Below the pieces are notes generated by a model, which saw nothing but the letters and a program-made list of their open reading frames with translations, did not search any database and was not told the DNA's origin. A stretch of DNA of 18,108 nucleotides, taken from JBCBTJ01 sp964597685. GTDB lineage: Bacteria > Pseudomonadota > Alphaproteobacteria > Caulobacterales > Hyphomonadaceae. Shown one piece after another: positions 8,506 to 14,369 of the stretch; the first letter of the stretch is position 1, and each line of letters begins with the position of its first letter. Made by a program: the position numbers and the translations under genes. The DNA lies in the NCBI GenBank assembly GCA_964597685.1, contig CAZQZC010000046.1:1-18108 (forward strand), written 5' to 3'.

Positions 8506-8512
8506 CGTTGGA

Positions 8513-9709
8513 TCATGCCAGAGGCCCCAAACGCAGCACATCCACGAGGTCTCCGGGGGCAGCGCCTGGAGCCTCGGGCTCGCGCAAGATCAGGGCGTTG
8601 CTCTCGACCAAGGGCCGGATCAGCGAGCTGTCCTGGTCGGGCGCGGGCGTAACGCCGATCCGTCCGCTGGGTTCAATGGCCAAAGCGGCGCGCATGAAGT
8701 GAGCGCGGGGACCATTCGGCTTCAGGGGCGTTATCAACTCCGCCCGGAGGCTTGATCGGTTTTCACCGGTCACCAGCGGATTCAAAAACAGGTGGGCGCA
8801 GACAAACGCCGAGGCTGGGTTTCCCGGCAGCCCGAGCACGTATTGGGTCTTGAGCTGAGAGAACCATGTCGGCTTGCCTGGACGAACAGCCACTTTCTCA
8901 AAGATCGGCTCGAAGCCGAGCCCGGCGAAGGCGGGGCGCATATAGTCGTGATCGCCGACGGACGCGCCGCCGATGGGTAAGAAGACGTCGATGTCGTCTC
9001 GGGATCTGACGCGGTGTTGGATGGCTTCGATCGAATCATCGGCGATTCCAAGGTCCACCGCCTCCCCGCCCCAAGCGGTGATCAGCGCGCCGAGCGCGAC
9101 CGGGTTTGAGTTGACGACGTCGCCCGGTCCAAGAGCGCCGCCCGGAGGCTTGAGCTCATCGCCGTTTGCCAACAGACCGACCCGCATAGGGTTCCAAACC
9201 TGGACCTCGGCGACGTTGGCTGCGGCGGCCAGCGCAAGCTCGGCGGGTCCGAGGCGCGTTCCCTCGGCCAGGAGGTGTTCACCCTCATCGAAGTCCATCG
9301 CGCGCGCGCGGACGAATTCGGCGCCGCCATAGGCCGCCTCGCAGTGAACGATGTCGCCGTCGCGCCGCGTGCGCTCTTGGATGACGATATGGTCGGCGCC
9401 CTCCGGCAGGGGAGCGCCCGTGAAGATGCGAACCGCCTGTCCCGCCTCAAGGCGATTGGCAAAGGGCGCGCCGGCCGGCGCCTCGCCGATCACGCGCAAG
9501 CGCGTCCCAGCAACTTTGACGTCCTCCAGGCGGACGGCGTAGCCGTCCATCGCGGAGACCGCTTCCATGGGCCGCGCGACCATCGCCTGAACGGGGGCCG
9601 CCAAACGCCGCCCATGGGCCGCATCGATCGGAATTGTTTCGGCGGAGCGCTTGGGGCGGTTGGCCATAAGGCGAGACAGCGCGTCGTGATAGCTCAGGAG
9701 GCTGGTCAT
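8513..9709 (-). CDS. moeA: Molybdopterin molybdenumtransferase MoeA
   Basis: MoeA inserts molybdenum from molybdate into adenylylated molybdopterin, the last common step of Moco synthesis, in the cytoplasm. At 398 residues it has the usual length. Visible family motifs are AVSAMDGYAVR (near residue 50), RIFTGAPLPEGADHIVIQE (near 95), LLANGDEL, PIGGASVGDHDY (near 245), KVAVRPGKPTWF and VLGLPGNPASAFV (near 295). The C-terminal beta-barrel domain IV is present, ending VDVLRLGPLA. The start overlaps the moaC stop as ATGA, with GAGG 6 nt upstream encoded in the last moaC codons. ANGDEL replaces the more common STGDEL, a mild variant. It is the last of the tightly packed cofactor genes. Confidence 0.97.
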   Translation of the reverse strand: MTSLLSYHDALSRLMANRPKRSAETIPIDAAHGRRLAAPVQAMVARPMEAVSAMDGYAVRLEDVKVAGTRLRVIGEAPAGAPFANRLEAGQAVRIFTGAPLPEGADHIVIQERTRRDGDIVHCEAAYGGAEFVRARAMDFDEGEHLLAEGTRLGPAELALAAAANVAEVQVWNPMRVGLLANGDELKPPGGALGPGDVVNSNPVALGALITAWGGEAVDLGIADDSIEAIQHRVRSRDDIDVFLPIGGASVGDHDYMRPAFAGLGFEPIFEKVAVRPGKPTWFSQLKTQYVLGLPGNPASAFVCAHLFLNPLVTGENRSSLRAELITPLKPNGPRAHFMRAALAIEPSGRIGVTPAPDQDSSLIRPLVESNALILREPEAPGAAPGDLVDVLRLGPLA

Positions 9710-10188
9710 TCGGGACCTCGTTGATAGTCGCCGCTGCGGCCGCCGGACTTCTCCAGCAGCTTGATATCGCCGATGACCATGCCCTTATCGATCGCCTTGA
9801 GCATGTCGTAGACCGTTAAGCACGCCGCCGTAACCGCCGTGAGCGCCTCCATTTCAACGCCCGTTCTGCCGGCCGTCTTCACCCGCGCCATGATCGTGAG
9901 GGCGTTGCCGTCATCGGCTCTTGCGATTTCGATTGTCACCCCGGTCAACGGCAGGGGATGGCAGAGCGGGATCAGGTCGGCGGTGCGCTTCGCCACCATG
10001 ATGCCGGCCAATTCCGCAATGGAGATTGGGTCGCCCTTTTTGGTGTTGCGGGAAAGGGCCGCGTCGAGGGTCTCCGGCGCCATGGAAATGCGGCCGGTCG
10101 CGAGGGCGGCTCGGTCCGTGACGTCCTTCCCGCCCACATCGACCATGCGTGCGCGGCCGTCGGGTCCGAAATGGGTGAGATCGCTCAA
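9706..10188 (-). CDS. moaC: Cyclic pyranopterin monophosphate synthase MoaC
   Basis: MoaC converts the MoaA product 3',8-cyclo-dihydro-GTP into cyclic pyranopterin monophosphate. The 160-residue length is typical and the conserved segments are all present: FGPDGRARMVDVGGKDVTDRAA at the N-terminus, LIPLCHPLPL, GVEMEALTAVTAA, and DKGMVIGDIKLLEKSGG with the catalytic Asp and Lys. The start is TTG (10188-10186): the first residues match the standard MoaC N-terminus (SxLTHF), no in-frame ATG exists before the conserved block, and GGAG lies 7 nt upstream. Only one base separates it from the moaB stop, so translation is probably coupled. The stop overlaps moeA as ATGA. Confidence 0.97.
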   Translation of the reverse strand: MSDLTHFGPDGRARMVDVGGKDVTDRAALATGRISMAPETLDAALSRNTKKGDPISIAELAGIMVAKRTADLIPLCHPLPLTGVTIEIARADDGNALTIMARVKTAGRTGVEMEALTAVTAACLTVYDMLKAIDKGMVIGDIKLLEKSGGRSGDYQRGPE

Positions 10189-10189
10189 A

Positions 10190-10720
10190 TCACTGCTCCG
10201 ATAGGCGGGGCATCAGCTCGACCAAATTGCAGGGCTTGTGGCGGCTATCGAGCTGGAAGGAGATGACCTTGTCCCAGCCGTCTTTAACCGCGCCGTTTGA
10301 GCCGGGAAGGCAGAAGACGAAGGTGCCGTTCGCCAACCCGGCTATGGCCCGCGACTGAAGCGTGGACAGGCCGACGCTTTGGAAGCTGACCTGGTGAAAT
10401 ATCACGGAGAATCCTTCGATCGTCTTGTCGAAGAGGGGCTCCACGGCCTCGGGCGTCACATCGCGCCCCGTCAGGCCCGTTCCGCCGCTGGTGATCACGA
10501 CGTCGATGTTCGGATCGTCGATCCACTCCGACACCCGCCGCCGGATGGAGAATTTGTCATCGGGAAGGATCTCTCGCGTCGCCAAGTGATGACCCGCGTC
10601 AACGATACGTGCAGCTAAGGTCGCGCCGGAGGTGTCGGTCTCCAGCGTTCGCGTATCGCTGACAACCAGCACCGCGATGCGGACGGGAATGAAAGTCAGG
10701 GAATCATTGATGCCGTGCAT
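10190..10720 (-). CDS. moaB: Molybdenum cofactor biosynthesis protein MoaB (MPT adenylyltransferase)
   Basis: MoaB/MogA proteins adenylylate molybdopterin with ATP to prepare it for Mo insertion by MoeA. At 176 residues this is a MoaB-type trimeric protein. It shows IAVLVVSDTRTLETDTSG, the MPT-binding VVITSGGTGLTGRDVTPEA and FCLPGSNGAVKDGW, and the MoaB-typical C-terminus RHKPCNLVELMPRL. I chose the ATG at 10720, with AAAGGA about 8 nt upstream, over the frame-compatible ATG at 10774, which adds 18 residues inside moaE. The gene overlaps moaE by 17 nt. No separate mogA is present in the window, so MoaB is likely the operon's adenylylation enzyme. Confidence 0.95.
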   Translation of the reverse strand: MHGINDSLTFIPVRIAVLVVSDTRTLETDTSGATLAARIVDAGHHLATREILPDDKFSIRRRVSEWIDDPNIDVVITSGGTGLTGRDVTPEAVEPLFDKTIEGFSVIFHQVSFQSVGLSTLQSRAIAGLANGTFVFCLPGSNGAVKDGWDKVISFQLDSRHKPCNLVELMPRLSEQ

Positions 10721-11183
10721 CTGAAGGGTCCTTTCGTGACGTCCAGCGTGCTGAATCCGAATAATCTTGCGCACGCGGTTCGATCCAGTCCGCGCCGGAT
10801 TGCGTTGTCTCTTTTTTCCAGAAGATCGCGTCCGTTTTCAGATAGTCCATCAGGAAATCCGTCGCTTCGAATGCCGCGCGTCTGTGAACCGACGCAGCGG
10901 CGACGACAACAATCGTGTCGCCTGGGCGCATCTGGCCAATGCGATGGACCAGGCGAACGCCCTCCAGCGGCCAGCGCGCCTTGGCCTCCTTCAGGGTTTT
11001 CTCGATCTCGCGTTCCGTCATCAGGGGGTGCGCCTGAAGGAACAGGCTTTCCACCTGCGCGCCGGCGGCGTTTTGGGGACGCACGATCCCCGTAAAGCTG
11101 ACGACGCCGCCCGCGTTTGGGACTGACCGTTCCAGCTCAGCGAGCAGCGTTGGTGCGTCGATGGGCGCTTCGGACAGGAACAT
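10704..11183 (-). CDS. moaE: Molybdopterin synthase catalytic subunit MoaE
   Basis: MoaE binds MoaD and uses its thiocarboxylate sulfur to build the dithiolene of molybdopterin from cyclic pyranopterin monophosphate. The 159-residue protein shows the core GGVVSFTGIVR, VRLVHRIGQMRPGDTIVVVAAASVHRRAAFEA and the active-site region LMDYLKTDAIFWKKE, with Lys116 and Lys123 or 124 corresponding to the two essential lysines. The last ~20 residues are a polar tail that may exist mainly because the gene runs 17 nt into moaB. The ATG lies 8 nt after the moaD stop. Its only ribosome site is GGCGGA formed by the terminal Gly codons of moaD, at a rather long spacing of 11 nt. Confidence 0.96.
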   Translation of the reverse strand: MFLSEAPIDAPTLLAELERSVPNAGGVVSFTGIVRPQNAAGAQVESLFLQAHPLMTEREIEKTLKEAKARWPLEGVRLVHRIGQMRPGDTIVVVAAASVHRRAAFEATDFLMDYLKTDAIFWKKETTQSGADWIEPRAQDYSDSARWTSRKDPSDARHQ

Positions 11184-11191
11184 GGCGCCGA

Positions 11192-11440
11192 TTATCCGCC
11201 GCTTACGGGCGGCAGGAAACCAATCGTGTCGACGTCGCGGACCGATGCGGGTTCGGCGACGATTTCATCGTTCAGGGCTATCCGGTTGGCGTTGTCCAAA
11301 AAGACGCCGCCGGCCGTATGCTCAGCGTCAATCCAGGTGCGGAGCGCATCGGTGTCGTTGACATGAGCGGGCAAGGCGCGCCGCTCTTCCTGCACGCCCG
11401 TCACGTCCGCCAGCTTCCCCCAATAGGTGATCTCAGCCAT
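11192..11440 (-). CDS. moaD: Molybdopterin synthase sulfur carrier subunit MoaD
   Basis: MoaD is a ubiquitin-like carrier whose C-terminal glycine becomes a thiocarboxylate that donates sulfur to MoaE-bound precursor. The product is 82 residues, the normal size, and ends in FLPPVSGG, the obligatory double glycine. The N-terminus ITYWGKLADVTG is typical of the fold. It lies between moaA (3-nt gap) and moaE (8-nt gap). AGGAGG at 11448-11453, inside the last codons of moaA, gives an ideal ribosome site 7 nt from the ATG. The MoaD-activating adenylyltransferase (MoeB) is not encoded in this window and must come from elsewhere. Confidence 0.96.
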   Translation of the reverse strand: MAEITYWGKLADVTGVQEERRALPAHVNDTDALRTWIDAEHTAGGVFLDNANRIALNDEIVAEPASVRDVDTIGFLPPVSGG

Positions 11441-11443
11441 CGA

Positions 11444-12472
11444 TCAGCCTCCTGTCACCGACATATGCCGCGCTAGCGTCGGGCGCTGCCCGGGGGCGTC
11501 GATCGCAAAATCGTGCTTCTCCGGCTTCGCGCCGACGGCGCGGTCGAGCGCGGCGTCAAGAGCGGCTTCGGGGTTGTCGGATTGGCGCAGCGCGGCCCTA
11601 AGATCCACGTGATCCTCTTGGCCCAGGCACATATAAATACGGCCGGTGCAGGTCACGCGCATGCGGTTGCACCCCGCGCAGAAATTGTTGGTGAGCGGCG
11701 TAATGAACCCAAGGCGCCCGCCCGTTTCGCGAATCCGAACGTAGCGCGAGGGGCCGGAATTGGCGTCTGCGTGCGGCGCGTCGTCGAATGTCCAGCGGGC
11801 TGCGAGCGCGTCGCGAATGTCGAACAAAGGGATGTATTGGTCGAACCGGTCAGGGCCCGCCTCGCCCATGGGCATCACTTCGATCAACGTCATGTCGAAG
11901 CCGCGTCCGTGGGCCCACTGGACCATGTCCGGGATGTGGTCGGCGTTTTGGTTCTTGAGCGCCACCGTGTTGATCTTGATCTTCAGGCCTGCGGCATCCG
12001 CCGCGTCGAGACCGTCCAAAACCTGCTCAAGCGAACCGCGGCGCGTGATTTCGGCGAACCGTCCCGGATCTATCGCATCCAGCGACACGTTGATGCGACG
12101 GATCCCGATATCCCGCAATGTTTCAGCATGGCGAGCGAGCTGGGAGCCATTCGTCGTGAGCGTCAGCTCATCCAATCCCGCCCCCAAGCGGGATCCGAGC
12201 GCGCTAAGGAGCGGAATAGCGTCCTTGCGGACCAGCGGCTCGCCCCCGGTGACGCGAATCTTGCGCACGCCGCGCGCGATGAACGCGTCCGAGACCCGCA
12301 CAAATTCATCAAGGCTCAGCAGGTCCGACTTTGGCAGAAACGTCATATCTTCCGCCATGCAATACGTGCAGCGCATGTCGCAGCGATCGGTCACCGACAG
12401 CCGCAAATAGCTAACGCGCCGGCCGAATGTATCGACCATGGATCCATCTTTCGTCAGGAATCCGTCAGCCAT
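11444..12472 (-). CDS. moaA: GTP 3',8-cyclase MoaA (radical SAM)
   Basis: MoaA starts Moco synthesis by converting GTP to 3',8-cyclo-dihydro-GTP with radical SAM chemistry. The 342-residue product has the N-terminal SAM cluster motif CDMRCTYC (Cys31, 35, 38), the RVTGGEPLVRK segment, and the C-terminal substrate cluster FCAGCNR...C (Cys265, 268, 282). It ends in the functionally required Gly-Gly (SVTGG). The ATG at 12472 has GGAGG 9 nt upstream and overlaps the end of the XdhC::MocA gene by 8 nt. An upstream ATG (12505) and a downstream one (12439) are less well supported. The final Gly-Gly codons double as the moaD ribosome site. Confidence 0.97.
   Translation of the reverse strand: MADGFLTKDGSMVDTFGRRVSYLRLSVTDRCDMRCTYCMAEDMTFLPKSDLLSLDEFVRVSDAFIARGVRKIRVTGGEPLVRKDAIPLLSALGSRLGAGLDELTLTTNGSQLARHAETLRDIGIRRINVSLDAIDPGRFAEITRRGSLEQVLDGLDAADAAGLKIKINTVALKNQNADHIPDMVQWAHGRGFDMTLIEVMPMGEAGPDRFDQYIPLFDIRDALAARWTFDDAPHADANSGPSRYVRIRETGGRLGFITPLTNNFCAGCNRMRVTCTGRIYMCLGQEDHVDLRAALRQSDNPEAALDAALDRAVGAKPEKHDFAIDAPGQRPTLARHMSVTGG
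11448..11453 (-). promoter_or_regulatory. moaD ribosome binding site embedded in moaA stop region
   Basis: Read on the minus strand, the moaA end is ACA GGA GGC TGA followed by TCG and the moaD ATG. AGGAGG therefore spans the codons of the essential MoaA C-terminal diglycine and sits 7 nt from the moaD start. Terminating moaA ribosomes would be positioned to reinitiate on moaD. Confidence 0.85.
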
Positions 12473-13967
12473 CAGCGAGCGCCTCCACGGCTGCCAGATC
12501 CGCACGGCGATCTATGTCGCGGGCATGTTCCGGCGCGAGGTCGACACTGCGCGTTTCCAGCAAGGCGTCGAACACGCCGCGCGCGCCGCGGTCGCCGGTG
12601 AGCGCCTGGAGCTTTGGGAACACCTCCCGCGAAAAGAGCGCAGGCGGACCGAGCACGCCATTGGTGCGGGACATGACGGCCTGAACGCCAGGCGTCATCG
12701 CCGCTCTCAACGCGTGGAGATGCGTGTCGGGAACAAACGGCATGTCGGCGAGAAGAACCAGGGCGGCGTCCACGCCTGGCGCATCGCTAAGCGCGCTTAC
12801 GCCTGCAGCGAGGGATGTCGCCTGGCCCTGATCCGCATCTGGGTTGTCGACAGACCGCCATCCCGATTGCTCCAGAAGATCCCGCCGCCGTGCATGCCCA
12901 GGCCCAATGACGGCGAACCGCCTCCCAACAACATCATGGGCCAATGCGCGGCACGAATGCGCAAGCACTTCGGCGCCGTTCAGATCGGCCAGCAATTTGT
13001 CGCCGTCTTCGAACCGTGACGACTGACCTGCGGCCAGCATGACAAGAGCCGTCGTCGCGAACGGCGCGTCATCCGCCGTGTGATAGGCCTCGACGATCTC
13101 CGCCAGTGTGGAGACGGCGAGCATAGAGGCGTCCCGCATGGAGGGGATCAAGCCCACTGGACCGCGGACACGGCCGATTTGCGGCGCCTCCAAGCCGATC
13201 TCCGCAAGGGCTTGGCGGCGTTGGACCTGGGCGCCCTTGCCCCCAACCGCGCCGATATAGAAGGCCGGCCCGGACAAGGCCTGGTGCAGCAAAGGCGTCT
13301 CCCAATCCCGGTCGTGGAACATCAGCGCAAAAGCCGTCCACGGGTCGTCGGCCATCTCGGGCATCGCAGAGGGACTTCGCAACGCCACCGCATCGTTAAG
13401 TCCGGCGGCTCGGGCATGTTCAAGGTCGTCGCCGTCGCGAAGCCAAAGTTCGGTGGACAGGCCCGCCGCCTTGCAGACGCGCGCGAGGGCGATCGCATCG
13501 GCGCCGCGCCCGGCAATCCGCACGCGCAATTTTGGTCGATACTCAGCCGAAACGACGCCCCGCGGCCCCTCTAGGGACAGCGAGGCCCGTCGCCTGGACG
13601 CGAGGTTCGCGTGGCAGCGCCGGATGCGCGTTGGATCTGGATTGGGAAAAATGGCGACGTCGATCGCGCCGCCGCAGGGCAATGGAAGGTCGACGAACGG
13701 AGATCCCGCGCCGTATCGCAGGTGCACAGGTTTGTTTGTTTCCATCGCTGAAACTGCGTGCGCGGCCACATCCGCGTCAATACAACCGCCTGAAAGGTAG
13801 CCCGCAACGCGCCCCTCAGCGGAGATCGCCATCAGAGCTCCAGGCGCCCTGACGCCGCCGCCCTCGGTCGCAATTATCATCGCGAGCGCAGCGCCGGTTG
13901 CGTTCCGCCATTCCAGCCACTGGGCGAGGACGTCCTCAGCATGTTCGACATAAGGAGCGTGCGACAT
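12465..13967 (-). CDS. XdhC-type maturation protein fused to MocA-like cytidylyltransferase
   Basis: This is a 500-residue two-part protein. The N-terminal part (about 1-300) is XdhC/CoxI-like, a maturation chaperone that handles the cofactor of xanthine-dehydrogenase-family enzymes. It shows IIATEGGGVRAPGALMAI, GYLSGGCIDADV, then a Rossmann-like half with FYIGAVGGKGAQVQRRQAL and VRGPVGLIPS. The C-terminal part (about 305-500) is a nucleotidyltransferase with VMLAAGQSSRFEDGDKLL (near 308), DADQGQATSL (near 377) and VLLADMPFV (near 404). LAAG rather than LAGG fits MocA (CTP, molybdopterin cytosine dinucleotide) better than MobA (GTP). An XDH-family client needs exactly this cofactor. I chose ATG 13967; in-frame ATG 13988 and TTG 14009 also lack good ribosome sites and would place the Mo-box inside the coding region. 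It overlaps moaA by 8 nt. Confidence 0.9.
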   Translation of the reverse strand: MSHAPYVEHAEDVLAQWLEWRNATGAALAMIIATEGGGVRAPGALMAISAEGRVAGYLSGGCIDADVAAHAVSAMETNKPVHLRYGAGSPFVDLPLPCGGAIDVAIFPNPDPTRIRRCHANLASRRRASLSLEGPRGVVSAEYRPKLRVRIAGRGADAIALARVCKAAGLSTELWLRDGDDLEHARAAGLNDAVALRSPSAMPEMADDPWTAFALMFHDRDWETPLLHQALSGPAFYIGAVGGKGAQVQRRQALAEIGLEAPQIGRVRGPVGLIPSMRDASMLAVSTLAEIVEAYHTADDAPFATTALVMLAAGQSSRFEDGDKLLADLNGAEVLAHSCRALAHDVVGRRFAVIGPGHARRRDLLEQSGWRSVDNPDADQGQATSLAAGVSALSDAPGVDAALVLLADMPFVPDTHLHALRAAMTPGVQAVMSRTNGVLGPPALFSREVFPKLQALTGDRGARGVFDALLETRSVDLAPEHARDIDRRADLAAVEALADG

Positions 13968-13970
13968 GGG

Positions 13971-13998
13971 TTCGATATAAATGAACATTGATAACGAG
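13971..13998. promoter_or_regulatory. Candidate Mo-box (ModE-type operator)
   Basis: On the plus strand the site reads TTCGATATAAA, 6-bp spacer TGAACA, then TTGATAACGAG. The remembered Rhodobacter capsulatus Mo-box is ATCGNTATATA-N6-TATATAACGAT. The left half agrees at 8 of 10 defined positions and the right half at 8 of 11, with the same 6-bp spacer. It fills the gap between the ModE-like gene and the XdhC::MocA gene, ending 3 bp before the latter's ATG, so a bound protein would block an internal promoter or transcription passing through. Confidence 0.6.
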
Positions 13999-13999
13999 C

Positions 14000-14356
14000 C
14001 TAGGTCCAACGCCGCTTAAGCAGAGACGCGACCGTCTCGAGGTCAGAGCTTGCAGCGCCGGCCGCCTCTGCGCAGATCGATTGGTAAAGCGATAGAACGC
14101 GACACCCCTCGGGACTTAACTCGGACCCGCCGCGTTCGCGGCCGCCATGCTGCGATCGCACAAGCGGTTGTGCGAAATCCGCATTGAGCTGCTCTATCAG
14201 CTTCAGGGCTTTCGGGTACGACATGCCAAGGCGCTCGGCGGCGGCGCGAATAGAGCCGGTTTCAGCAATACACGTCAGAAGCGCGGCCTTGCCAGGGCCG
14301 AGCCGCCCGCCGCACGGCAGGTCGATCCGAATGCTCAGGGCGGGGGCGTTTTTCAC
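14000..14356 (-). CDS. ModE-like winged-helix DNA-binding protein without molybdate domain
   Basis: This 118-residue protein matches the N-terminal DNA-binding domain of ModE (LysR-like winged helix). It shows LGPGKAALLTCIAETGSIRAAAERLGMSYPKALKLIEQLN around residues 18-58, then PLVRSQHGGRERGGSELSPEG, both characteristic of ModE N-domains. Full ModE carries two C-terminal Mop (molybdate-binding) domains, which are absent here, so molybdate sensing would have to come from elsewhere or not occur. The start is GTG at 14356, just before the conserved block and 13 nt after the preceding gene's stop. The only ribosome-like GAGG is rather far upstream. An ATG at 14485 in the same frame lies inside the preceding gene and is rejected. 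A Mo-box-like site follows its stop codon directly. Confidence 0.85.
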   Translation of the reverse strand: MKNAPALSIRIDLPCGGRLGPGKAALLTCIAETGSIRAAAERLGMSYPKALKLIEQLNADFAQPLVRSQHGGRERGGSELSPEGCRVLSLYQSICAEAAGAASSDLETVASLLKRRWT

Positions 14357-14369
14357 ATCACAACAGATG

